Below are positions 1 to 6,665 of a stretch of DNA of 48,969 nt, one piece after another. The position numbers and the translations under genes are program-made. Below the pieces are notes generated by a model, which saw nothing but the letters and a program-made list of their open reading frames with translations, was not told where the DNA came from and did no database searches. Source of the stretch: a virus; IMG/VR virus record IMGVR_UViG_3300027580_000002, positions 1 through 48,969 of that record; one strand, given 5' to 3'. The first letter of the stretch is position 1, and each line of letters opens with the position of its first letter.

Positions 1-2
1 AA

Positions 3-77
3 GAACTTAAATATGATTATATTGATTTCATTAAAGCTTATTCTGTAGCTGAAGCTATAAAAAATTATTATAAATAG
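3..77 (+). CDS. C-terminal end of an upstream gene (partial)
   Basis: The window opens inside a reading frame that runs 24 codons to a TAG at 75-77. The visible end is rich in Lys and Tyr and finishes NYYK. The next gene starts 11 bases later, so it probably belongs to the same operon. Too little is present to name a product. Confidence 0.5.
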   Translation, partial: ELKYDYIDFIKAYSVAEAIKNYYK

Positions 78-88
78 GATGTTTAATT

Positions 89-289
89 ATGAAAATTCTA
101 AAAGTATTACTAGTTATGGTTTTAAATATAATAGCAAGTGGTACCACTTATTATTTAATTAAGGATTATTTCTTTGAAAAGATAGAGGATAATCCTGGTG
201 CATTACCAATGGCAGTAGTTATATCTATAGTTATTTTAGCTGTTTGCTTTATAGGTTATGGGATTATATTTACTATGTTGATAATGTAG
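89..289 (+). CDS. Small two-helix membrane protein
   Basis: This is a 66-aa protein with hydrophobic segments at about residues 5-24 and 40-65, separated by a short acidic loop. The shape is two membrane helices with little outside the membrane. It starts with ATG just after the stop of the upstream partial gene. Size and shape would suit a holin-like or superinfection-type membrane peptide, but no family was recognised and lysis genes are not nearby. Confidence 0.6.
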   Translation: MKILKVLLVMVLNIIASGTTYYLIKDYFFEKIEDNPGALPMAVVISIVILAVCFIGYGIIFTMLIM

Positions 290-306
290 AATAGAGGAGT
301 GGTATA

Positions 307-474
307 TTGGACTGTAAAGATATAGAGTTTATCCCTGTTGATTTTGAAAATGATGATGGTAAATTATTATTTGCTACAGAAGCAATTAATTATACATTAG
401 AAAAGATAGGAGAAAAGGAGTTTGTAAGAGTAACAGAATATAATGACCACCCATACATAGTAGTTAAAAAATAA
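307..474 (+). CDS. Hypothetical 55-aa acidic protein, TTG start
   Basis: A 55-aa frame begins with TTG at 307, preceded by a GAGGAGTGG ribosome binding site at 294-302. It fills the gap between two membrane peptides. The predicted product is a small soluble alpha/beta protein beginning MDCKDIEF and ending VVKK. The TTG is the only start candidate with good Shine-Dalgarno spacing. No family was recognised. Confidence 0.65.
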   Translation: MDCKDIEFIPVDFENDDGKLLFATEAINYTLEKIGEKEFVRVTEYNDHPYIVVKK

Positions 475-485
475 GGGGTAGTATT

Positions 486-704
486 ATGAAATATCTAAAA
501 CTTATAAAAGAATCATTTAGTGCAAAGGTAAGGCTAAAAGTATGGCAGACTATAATAGTTTATGGATTAATGGCTTTAGCTTATGCTATGCCTATATTAT
601 GTTATATTAAACAGAATATATATCCTGCCTTTATAGGTTTTATAGCTATAACCCTATCTGGCAAGCTTGCAATAAAATGGGATATGGAAAATAGAGACAG
701 ATGA
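486..704 (+). CDS. Small membrane protein
   Basis: This 72-aa protein has a basic amphipathic N-terminus (about 1-18), two hydrophobic segments (about 20-40 and 45-63) and a charged tail ending ENRDR. It follows the 55-aa gene by 11 bases with a GGGG-type ribosome binding site, so the two are probably co-transcribed. The topology is that of a two-helix inner membrane protein. No family was recognised. The structured RNA candidate begins right after its stop. Confidence 0.6.
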   Translation: MKYLKLIKESFSAKVRLKVWQTIIVYGLMALAYAMPILCYIKQNIYPAFIGFIAITLSGKLAIKWDMENRDR

Positions 705-709
705 TATCC

Positions 710-975
710 GAAAGTCTACCTAGACGAACAAATGAGAATCGTAGCCTGGCGAGCATTAAATAATTTGGGCTAGGATAACAGGATTGTTGGTTAGTAGTAG
801 GTTAACTGGCAAGGTCTATGAAAGCAAGTGGTTATAGGGGTAATCTATAACCTTGCCGATTATCCCTCGCCCAACAAATTTTTTATGAACTATAAACATT
901 GAAGTGAGAGCGAAGCAGTGATGTAGTCTAACTTTTATGTTAGGCGTCTCCAAGGATACCAAAAATGGAGGTACC
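710..975 (+). ncRNA. Structured RNA candidate of unknown class
   Basis: This 337-base gap (705-1041) has no convincing gene but is dense in pairing. Visible helices are 768-772 with 742-746; 765-770 with 869-874 and 773-778 with 860-865; 808-814 with 851-857; 830-836 with 846-852; 926-932 with 939-945 (seven pairs, hexaloop); and 948-952 with 966-970. Segment 784-790 can also pair with 871-877 and competes with 869-874, so a pseudoknot or switch is possible. GC is higher than in the flanking genes. Large phages often carry ornate RNAs near tRNA genes, and a tRNA lies 1.4 kb downstream. The 3' part has a GTAGTCTAAC string like the P7 strand of group I introns, but the rest does not fit that fold. 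Confidence 0.5.
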
Positions 976-1041
976 TATAATAACTGCTAAAAAGTCCTGT
1001 AAAAGTTTACTTACATATTTATTTTAATAAGAGGTGTTTAT

Positions 1042-1422
1042 ATGTCTAATAAAATAGAGGAGTTTAATACAGTTTTAGGTGAAGGTTTAAAGATTAAAGG
1101 TAAGACAATAAATGAAATAAAGAATATACAGAGAGAATCAAAGTCTATTTATGAAGAAGAAACTAGAAAATGGGATAAAGATGAAGCTGAAGAGTGGCTT
1201 AAAGATAATGACTTTAAGATAAGTGATTATGATAATATGTCTAACTTTCATGCCTTTAGACAAAACAACCCGGATAAATATGATGAAATAAGAGCAGATG
1301 TGGCTCCATTCGATTTTGATGAAACAGACGGTGTTCAGGTACTATACGGTTTCTTTGATGATAGCGATAAAGGGTCAGAGATACAGTCTATTAGATTTTA
1401 TCATGGTGGTGACGCTGAATAA
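1042..1422 (+). CDS. Hypothetical acidic protein
   Basis: This 126-aa soluble protein is very rich in Asp and Glu. The first half is likely helical (about 1-60). A DETDGVQVLYGFFDD stretch near residue 95 suggests a beta hairpin. It starts with ATG after an AGAGGTG site at the 3' edge of the structured RNA region. The next gene follows 14 bases after the stop. No family was recognised. Confidence 0.6.
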   Translation: MSNKIEEFNTVLGEGLKIKGKTINEIKNIQRESKSIYEEETRKWDKDEAEEWLKDNDFKISDYDNMSNFHAFRQNNPDKYDEIRADVAPFDFDETDGVQVLYGFFDDSDKGSEIQSIRFYHGGDAE

Positions 1423-1436
1423 AGGGGAGTTCATAT

Positions 1437-1706
1437 ATGTTTAAAGACAAGGTTAGTATAAGGGTAAGTGATAATAATAATTATATGTCGGAGATAAGAA
1501 TTAATGGTAAAACCATTCCTTTTATTTACTCTTATAACTTACAACAAAGAGTAGGTGAAACTCCTGTATTAGATTTAGAATTAGATGCAAGTAATTTAGA
1601 TTATAATGGTAAAGCTGATATTAATATTGATAACTTAATATGTGGTAATAAGAAAATGGCTAAGGAAATATATGATACATTGAAAGAAAAATATGATTTT
1701 GAATAA
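1437..1706 (+). CDS. Hypothetical 89-aa protein
   Basis: A short protein whose alternating hydrophobic pattern (KVSIRVS, MSEIRING, PVLDLELD) suggests a small beta-sheet domain. A helical tail (about 72-88) ends KEKYDFE. An AAAGGGGAG site precedes the ATG. It lies in a run of small accessory genes with short gaps. No family was recognised. Confidence 0.6.
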   Translation: MFKDKVSIRVSDNNNYMSEIRINGKTIPFIYSYNLQQRVGETPVLDLELDASNLDYNGKADINIDNLICGNKKMAKEIYDTLKEKYDFE

Positions 1707-1726
1707 GATATAAGGGGTGATTTAAT

Positions 1727-1906
1727 ATTCCAAACTATACTTTCATATGTGAGAATTGTGGTGAGATAGAAATTAATTTACCTGTAAAAGAAAGAAATAT
1801 AGATACTTGTCCTAAAGATAGCTGTGATGGAAAGGTAAAAAGAATATTTACAGGTCATCCTGGTATAAGATTTAAGGGTAATAATTTTTATTCGAGTAAA
1901 GAGTAA
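1727..1906 (+). CDS. FmdB-type zinc-ribbon protein with an ATT start
   Basis: A 59-codon frame runs from 1727 to TAA at 1904-1906. Its start reads ATT-CCA-AAC-TAT-ACT-TTC, giving (M)PNYTF followed by CENCG. This matches the start of FmdB-family zinc ribbons (MPxYxFxCxxCG). A second pair of cysteines follows in CPKDSC, completing a four-Cys zinc site, and a basic KVKRIF strand comes next. An in-frame TGA at 1718-1720 rules out an upstream start. An AGGGGTG site lies 8-14 bases before the ATT. No ATG, GTG or TTG fits, so initiation is probably at ATT. FmdB-like peptides are common in phages and may regulate transcription; the role here is unknown. Confidence 0.7.
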   Translation: MPNYTFICENCGEIEINLPVKERNIDTCPKDSCDGKVKRIFTGHPGIRFKGNNFYSSKE

Positions 1907-1919
1907 CAGGGGTGATTTA

Positions 1920-2111
1920 ATGAAAATTGATATAGGGGATAAAGATGGAGAGTTCTATAAAGTATATTCATGTGCTAGATGTGATAAAGACCACTATGTT
2001 AATTTCTTTGAATTTAAAGGTAAACCAATAAATGTAAATGGTATAGATAAAGAGTATTGGGGTTTATGTCCTAATACAAAAGAACCTATACTAATGCATA
2101 TTGATAAATAG
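1920..2111 (+). CDS. Small Cys-containing protein, possible zinc knuckle
   Basis: A 63-aa protein with a C-x2-C pair (CARC, about residues 18-21) followed by DKDHY, and a third Cys in LCPNTKEP near residue 50. The residues could form a minimal metal-binding turn with His25 as a ligand. It follows the FmdB-like gene by 13 bases with a CAGGGGTG site. No family was recognised. Confidence 0.6.
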   Translation: MKIDIGDKDGEFYKVYSCARCDKDHYVNFFEFKGKPINVNGIDKEYWGLCPNTKEPILMHIDK

Positions 2112-2122
2112 GAGGAAGTATT

Positions 2123-2338
2123 ATGGAAGATGAAAAAATTAATTATTCTGATACACCTATTAACGATAAACTCGAACGTTTTTATGAAATAATGTTAGCT
2201 ACTGCTGGTACAGCTTTTTCTATATACGGTGGTTTAACTGGAATGATAGATGGGATGTGGGCTGTAATAGGTTTAACTATATCGTTTGCTTTATATCAGT
2301 CTACATCAGTAGCAAAATATATAACCAAATTAAGATAA
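2123..2338 (+). CDS. Small membrane protein, holin-like shape
   Basis: This 71-aa protein has a charged N-terminus (about 1-20), two hydrophobic segments (about 22-40 and 45-62) separated by a Gly-rich turn with Asp, and a short basic tail ending KYITKLR. This is the outline of a small two-helix holin, but no endolysin is in the window, so the role is a guess. A GGAGG site sits before the ATG. It is the last gene before the tRNA and terminator. Confidence 0.6.
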   Translation: MEDEKINYSDTPINDKLERFYEIMLATAGTAFSIYGGLTGMIDGMWAVIGLTISFALYQSTSVAKYITKLR

Positions 2339-2342
2339 ATAC

Positions 2343-2418
2343 GCAGGGGTGAGGTAATAGTTATCCGTGAGGACTCCAAATCCTGCATATAAGAGTGCGA
2401 ATCTCTTCCCCTGCGCCA
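2343..2418 (+). tRNA. tRNA-Trp (anticodon CCA), degenerate D arm
   Basis: A 76-base cloverleaf with CCA encoded. The acceptor stem is 2343-2349 with 2408-2414, plus a possible eighth pair C2342-G2415. The anticodon stem is 2370-2373 with 2381-2384 around loop CTCCAAA, with anticodon CCA at 2376-2378; this loop is the one found in bacterial tRNA-Trp. The T stem is 2391-2395 with 2403-2407 around TGCGAAT. The D arm is poor: only GG (2353-2354) can pair with CC (2365-2366), and the loop lacks the usual adjacent GG. It could be a divergent functional tRNA or a decaying one. Confidence 0.7.
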
Positions 2419-2432
2419 ATTATACTATTAAG

Positions 2433-2460
2433 ACAGAGCACTAAGTTGCTCTGTTTTTTT
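2433..2460 (+). terminator. Intrinsic terminator after the tRNA
   Basis: An eight-pair stem (2433-2440 with 2447-2454) with a six-base loop runs into a T tract at 2453-2460. It ends the early small-gene/tRNA transcript and separates it from the packaging genes. Confidence 0.8.
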
Positions 2461-2480
2461 ATTTAAAAATATAAACTCTT

Positions 2481-2510
2481 AAATATATAATGTAATCTAC
2501 ATATAATTAT
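2481..2510 (+). promoter_or_regulatory. Possible promoter for the packaging/late operon
   Basis: Two TATAAT hexamers occur at 2486-2491 and 2502-2507, between the terminator and the small-terminase gene. No good TTGACA box lies 16-18 bases upstream of either, and the region is very AT-rich. This is a positional suggestion only. A phage-specific sigma or polymerase may be used instead. Confidence 0.25.
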
Positions 2511-2552
2511 TGTAGTGAAAGGGATGATTAGATATATTAAGGGGGAAGATTT

Positions 2553-3416
2553 ATGTGTAACCAAATAGTAAAAGATGAAGAAGAGGAAGAGTTTAAAAGA
2601 TTATACTACATAGAAGAAAAGACTAAAGATGAACTGGCTGAAATGTATGATACAAATAGAAGGGTTATAAATAGAACTTTTAATAGATTCGATATGGTAA
2701 AAGCTGAACATGATGAATATGAATTCACACCAGAACATATAGAAAAAGTTAAAGAAAATCTTCCTGATACTGTACAGGAAAGAACTTGGGATTTATCAGA
2801 AGAAGGAAGAAAAGCTATAAGTCGTGCTATGCAGAGAATACATACTAAACACGGTCTTTATGCAGACATACCTATTATCTGTCATAGTGATGACTGTCCT
2901 TACAGTGAGACGTGTGAGTTATATCAAGATGATGAAGAACCAGAAGGAGAAAAGTGTCCTATTGAAATAGCTACTATAATGAAATTAACTAACGAATATG
3001 CTAGTGAATTTAATGTAGAAGCTAATAATACAACAGCTTTATCACTTATAAGAGATTTAGTTAATGCAGAAATATCTATACGTAGAGCAGATAAACTAAT
3101 ATCTATAGATGGTAATCCTATAGAAGAGGTTGCTGTAGGTGCTAGTGAAGACGGTAGACCTATAACACGACCAGAAATAACTAAGCCTTATGAGTTAAAA
3201 GAGAAGTTACTTAAGAGGAAACATAGAATAATGTCTAAGTTAAATGCTACTCCTAAAGATAAAGCTAAAACAGAAAAAGAAGACGACAAAGACTTTTCTT
3301 CTTATATATCAAAGTTGTTTGCTAGTATGCAAAACAACAGCGATAATAGTTCAAATCCAGATGTTATTGTTGTTGATGATGATAAAGAAGATAATAATGA
3401 AAAAGAGGTGAACTGA
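2553..3416 (+). CDS. Probable terminase small subunit (HTH and Cys cluster)
   Basis: This 287-aa acidic protein begins the packaging cluster. Residues about 15-45 look like a helix-turn-helix (TKDELAEMYDTNRR). A Cys cluster follows near residues 108-131 (C-x4-C-x5-C-x15-C, ending KCPIE), which could bind zinc or an iron-sulfur centre. The C-terminal third is highly charged and ends in a low-complexity acidic tail. In tailed phages the DNA-recognising TerS is usually encoded just before TerL; here three small genes intervene. An AAGGGGG site precedes the ATG. The call rests on the HTH and position, not on a recognised family. Confidence 0.45.
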   Translation: MCNQIVKDEEEEEFKRLYYIEEKTKDELAEMYDTNRRVINRTFNRFDMVKAEHDEYEFTPEHIEKVKENLPDTVQERTWDLSEEGRKAISRAMQRIHTKHGLYADIPIICHSDDCPYSETCELYQDDEEPEGEKCPIEIATIMKLTNEYASEFNVEANNTTALSLIRDLVNAEISIRRADKLISIDGNPIEEVAVGASEDGRPITRPEITKPYELKEKLLKRKHRIMSKLNATPKDKAKTEKEDDKDFSSYISKLFASMQNNSDNSSNPDVIVVDDDKEDNNEKEVN

Positions 3417-3417
3417 T

Positions 3418-3921
3418 ATGAGTATTACTGGTATACTGGGTAATGCTTTTGGTGCAGTGAAAGAAAAAGGAATAATTGGTGCTAAAATTGCTGCTAGGCA
3501 GTTAACTAGAGGTACTAGGATAGCTGGTGCTGGTGATGATTTTGCTAGAAGGTTAGGTAGTTTAAATTTTGATAATGGTGATGAAATCCTTGCTGGTATG
3601 GGTGGAGTTATGAGAGGTGCTACTACTAGCAATACTACATCACGAACAGCTTCAACTATGGGTAGAAGAATGGCTAGAGGTGCTAGTAATTTACCTGCTA
3701 AACAAGTTGCACAAAACTTTACAGCAGGTGGTAGAGGTATGAGTAATCTTCCTGCTAAACAAATAGCACAAAATTTTACTCCAGGTAGAGGTACAAGTAA
3801 TATAAACTGGGGAAATGTAGCCAATCAAGGATTAACTAGAGGACAAAAAGCAGGTCTTGCTGGTGCTGGTATAGGTGCTGCTCTTGCACGTGCTGGTGGT
3901 GGAAGACGTAGAAGTAGGTAA
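3418..3921 (+). CDS. Basic Gly/Ala-rich protein with internal repeats
   Basis: A 167-aa strongly basic, low-complexity protein starting one base after the stop of the previous gene, so translation is probably coupled. A segment SNLPAKQ-x-AQNFT is repeated (DNA about 3684-3735 and 3742-3795), with a third partial start SNINW. The C-terminus has a Gly/Ala hydrophobic stretch (LAGAGIGAALARAGG) and ends in Arg-rich RRRSR. Composition suggests nucleic acid binding or an internal or ejected virion protein. No family was recognised. The mirrored minus-strand frame is a shadow. Confidence 0.6.
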   Translation: MSITGILGNAFGAVKEKGIIGAKIAARQLTRGTRIAGAGDDFARRLGSLNFDNGDEILAGMGGVMRGATTSNTTSRTASTMGRRMARGASNLPAKQVAQNFTAGGRGMSNLPAKQIAQNFTPGRGTSNINWGNVANQGLTRGQKAGLAGAGIGAALARAGGGRRRSR

Positions 3922-3952
3922 TTAGATTAAAGTAATTAAGGGGTGTTTTAAG

Positions 3953-4252
3953 ATGGCACTTTCAGATGCCTTTTCAATATCTAATAATACATTCTTAAGA
4001 ACAAATACACCTAAGAGGATAGAAAATTTATTTACTGGTGTTAAGCCTACTGCTTTCGCTCGTTCAAGTATGAGCCTTGTAGCAGGTGGTGCAATAGCTG
4101 CTAGGAGTGCTATAAGTGAAGCTCAAACTACAGTAGGTAAAAAGATACCAGGTATACAAAAAGCACCTGCTATGGGTTGGGATACACGTAATGCAACAAC
4201 TGGTACAGGTGCTTTAGCTAGAGCATTAGGTAGTATGAATTCAAGAAGATAG
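3953..4252 (+). CDS. Small basic protein in the packaging cluster
   Basis: A 99-aa basic protein with a Ser/Ala/Gly-rich middle (MSLVAGGAIAARSAI, about residues 41-55) that could be an amphipathic or membrane-active helix. It ends NSRR. Its composition is like that of its two neighbours, which suggests a set of related small proteins with a shared role, perhaps packaged in the head. An AAGGGGTG site precedes the ATG. Confidence 0.55.
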   Translation: MALSDAFSISNNTFLRTNTPKRIENLFTGVKPTAFARSSMSLVAGGAIAARSAISEAQTTVGKKIPGIQKAPAMGWDTRNATTGTGALARALGSMNSRR

Positions 4253-4268
4253 ATAGGAGTGATTTGTT

Positions 4269-4823
4269 ATGCCTGTAGGTGGTGGAACAGGAGCATACAC
4301 AGGTTGGGGATACAACCGTATGCTTGATAAGTTTTTAAGTCGTGGTATAGACCACCAAAAGTTTATGGGTAAAGAACTTACATCTAAAGGTAAAAAGATG
4401 GCAAGAAAAATATTAGGACCAAAAGAAGGTTCATTGACTAGTGGTGGTTTAAATACTGCTAAGAAGTTTGGTTTCGGTGGTATGGCACTAGGACTTGCAA
4501 TAGGTGTACCTTTAGAAATGCAACAAGGTAAAGGTTTAGGTGAAGCTATTGTAGGTGAAGCTGCTAGAGATATGATGTATGCAGCAGCACCAGAAATGAT
4601 AGGTTATCATATAGCTTATAGTCTTGCTAAGAATTACCCAAAGATGAAACGTGCTAAAGAACAGGAAAGAGATTACATACAGAATTTTAGGCAAGTCGGT
4701 GGAGACTATGTAGATAAACAATCATATTATAAATCACGTTCTCGTGCTATGGAACAGATAAAACGTAGTAGACAGAATATAAGTAATAACTTAGGTAAGG
4801 AAGCTCGTAGATTTCACAGATAA
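4269..4823 (+). CDS. Basic protein with a hydrophobic segment, upstream of TerL
   Basis: A 184-aa basic protein. A Gly-rich hydrophobic segment (GFGGMALGLAIGVPLE, about residues 68-83) is followed by a weaker one around 95-118, then a long charged helix rich in Lys, Arg and Gln to the end. Its start follows the upstream stop by 16 bases and TerL starts 16 bases after it. Similar Gly/Ala hydrophobic stretches occur in the giant tail proteins, so membrane interaction during DNA entry is one possibility. No family was recognised. Confidence 0.6.
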   Translation: MPVGGGTGAYTGWGYNRMLDKFLSRGIDHQKFMGKELTSKGKKMARKILGPKEGSLTSGGLNTAKKFGFGGMALGLAIGVPLEMQQGKGLGEAIVGEAARDMMYAAAPEMIGYHIAYSLAKNYPKMKRAKEQERDYIQNFRQVGGDYVDKQSYYKSRSRAMEQIKRSRQNISNNLGKEARRFHR

Positions 4824-4839
4824 TTAGGAGATAATATAT

Positions 4840-6537
4840 ATGGATAAATCAGTATTTGAAACAATAGATGAAAAAAAATTAGCAAAGTGGGTAAAAGACC
4901 CTGTAAATTTCGCTACTTCTGTATTAGGTATAGAACCACGTGATTATCAGAAGTTAATGCTTAATTCAGATAGTAATAAACGTATAGTAAGGTCTGGGCG
5001 TAGAATCGGTAAAACACTCTCAATGATAGTACATATGACTTGGTATGCTACAACCCACGAAAATTCCAGACAGCTTATAGTGGCTCCACGTGGTGCTCAG
5101 GTAGATGCGATATTTGAAGAACTAAGAAAAATAATTAAAGATTCAGATATATTACAGAGTTCTATAAAACATTCTAAACAATATCCACAGACAATAGAGT
5201 TTCACAATGGTGCAATTATAAAAGGTTTCTCAGCAGGAACTAGTTCTGGTGGACAAGGTAACTCTATACGTGGTCAGGGTGCAGACTGGATATATATAGA
5301 TGAGTCTGATTTCTTAGGTCCAGAAGATTTAAATGCTATTATGGGAGTCCAAATAGAAGATATAGGTAATATCGGAATATGGGCTGCTTCCACACCTTCT
5401 GGTGCTAAGAAATTATTCTATAAATGGTGTGTTAATTCTTCAGTTAAATACACCGTAGATAATTATGAAGACTTGAATTTAGTAAAGAAAGTTAGAAAAA
5501 ATGGTAATGGTTGGGTACAATTTCACTTTCCTAGTATGGTATTACCCTCTTGGGATGAAAAGCTTGAAGCAGAAATGCGTAGCTTATTTACTGAAGAAGG
5601 TTATATACGTGAGGTATTAGCTGAATTCGGTGAACAGGAAGGTGGAGTATATAATAACGATTATATAGAAATAGCTAAGAACACTGGCTATACATATAAA
5701 GATATGAAAGGTAGAGACCTTCCTATTGATAATCCACGTATCATAGGTGTTGACTGGGATAAAGCTACTAACCCAACTAATATAATTATTATGGAGTTTA
5801 TACCAGAGATAAAGAAGCTTGCTGTTGTGGCAAGAGAACAAATATCTCCAGGTGAATTTACTTACGATAATGCAGTAAGTAAAATTGTCAAGTTATATAA
5901 AAGATGGGCATGTGATTATGTCTACGCTGATGAAGGTCATGGTGAATATCAGGTAGAAATGCTCAAGAAAAAACTTGGAAGGAATACTGTACGTGGTTTT
6001 GCTTTTAACCAAAAGATAGAAGTAATGGACCCAGTTGATAAAAAGAAAGTTAAGAAAGAACTTAAACACTTTATGGTAACAGAAACAACTATAATGTTAG
6101 AAAGAAAACAATTAGCTTTTCCTAGTGATGATGAAGATTTAATAAGAAACTTCCAAAACTATGAGATAGTTAGATATACAAGAAGTGGTAAGCCTATTTA
6201 TACAGATAAAGATGAACACGCTCATGATGCAGTAACATTAGCAGTATATGGATTTAATAAAGAATATCCAGATATAACTAAACTTATAGAAAGAGCTAGG
6301 TATGCTAAGAGTGTTAAGGAAGTTAATAAAAAAATTAATGAAGTACAAGATATAGGTAAGATTTTCGGTGACTCATCTTTTGATGATGAGGAAGATAGTG
6401 AAGAAGAAAGTGATAATTATGTTAGACATATGAAAGCTATTGAAAGAGCAAATGATAAAATTGGTGATAGAGGTGGTTTTCAGAGTTGGGGTGGTAGAGG
6501 TTACAGTTCAGGACCACCCGGAAGAAGTAAGTTGTAA
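4840..6537 (+). CDS. terL: Terminase large subunit (packaging ATPase/nuclease)
   Basis: This 565-aa protein is the DNA-packaging motor. The ATPase half has a Walker A variant RSGRRIGKT (about 51-59, Lys58) and Walker B IYIDESD (Asp154, Glu155). The C-terminal RNase H-like nuclease has GVDWD (Asp305), a second acidic residue in YADEGH (Asp364) and the third in HAHDA (Asp463). It docks on the portal and cuts and pumps the genome. The extreme C-terminus (about 500-565) is an acidic then Gly/Arg-rich tail. The length is normal for the family. ATG follows a TTAGGAG site. Confidence 0.95.
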   Translation: MDKSVFETIDEKKLAKWVKDPVNFATSVLGIEPRDYQKLMLNSDSNKRIVRSGRRIGKTLSMIVHMTWYATTHENSRQLIVAPRGAQVDAIFEELRKIIKDSDILQSSIKHSKQYPQTIEFHNGAIIKGFSAGTSSGGQGNSIRGQGADWIYIDESDFLGPEDLNAIMGVQIEDIGNIGIWAASTPSGAKKLFYKWCVNSSVKYTVDNYEDLNLVKKVRKNGNGWVQFHFPSMVLPSWDEKLEAEMRSLFTEEGYIREVLAEFGEQEGGVYNNDYIEIAKNTGYTYKDMKGRDLPIDNPRIIGVDWDKATNPTNIIIMEFIPEIKKLAVVAREQISPGEFTYDNAVSKIVKLYKRWACDYVYADEGHGEYQVEMLKKKLGRNTVRGFAFNQKIEVMDPVDKKKVKKELKHFMVTETTIMLERKQLAFPSDDEDLIRNFQNYEIVRYTRSGKPIYTDKDEHAHDAVTLAVYGFNKEYPDITKLIERARYAKSVKEVNKKINEVQDIGKIFGDSSFDDEEDSEEESDNYVRHMKAIERANDKIGDRGGFQSWGGRGYSSGPPGRSKL

Positions 6538-6556
6538 ATTAGATATGTACAGGTAA

Positions 6557-6630
6557 TGACTGTAGGAACCCTTTCTTCTATGGTTTTTCTCCCCCTCCCC
6601 TTTTTCCATAGAAGTTTTATCCTACAGTCA
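6557..6630 (+). other. Long two-step hairpin with a 22-base pyrimidine loop
   Basis: In the 128-base gap after terL, an 11-base arm (6557-6567) pairs perfectly with 6620-6630, and an inner 9-base arm (6575-6583) pairs with 6606-6614. A short internal loop separates them. The apical loop (6584-6605) is 22 bases of only T and C with a C-rich centre. No T tract follows, so it is not a standard terminator. It could be an RNA processing or stability element, a translational regulator (the C-rich loop could pair with AGGGG ribosome binding sites), or a DNA signal such as a packaging site. Confidence 0.8.
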
Positions 6631-6665
6631 CCTTTTGAAAATATATATTTAGGAAGTGTTTTTAT

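Noticed and set aside
710-975. ORF-less group I intron
   Set aside because: A P7-like GTAGTCTAAC string is present and a weak partner lies at 890-895, but no P3, P6 or typical P/Q core could be placed and the flanking genes do not join into one frame.
965-1027. 20-codon leader peptide
   Set aside because: An ATG frame exists but its ATG overlaps a predicted helix and no good ribosome binding site is present.
3351-3824. Minus-strand 157-aa frame
   Set aside because: It mirrors the Gly/Ala-rich plus-strand gene. It has low-complexity Leu/Pro/Ala content and no ribosome binding site.
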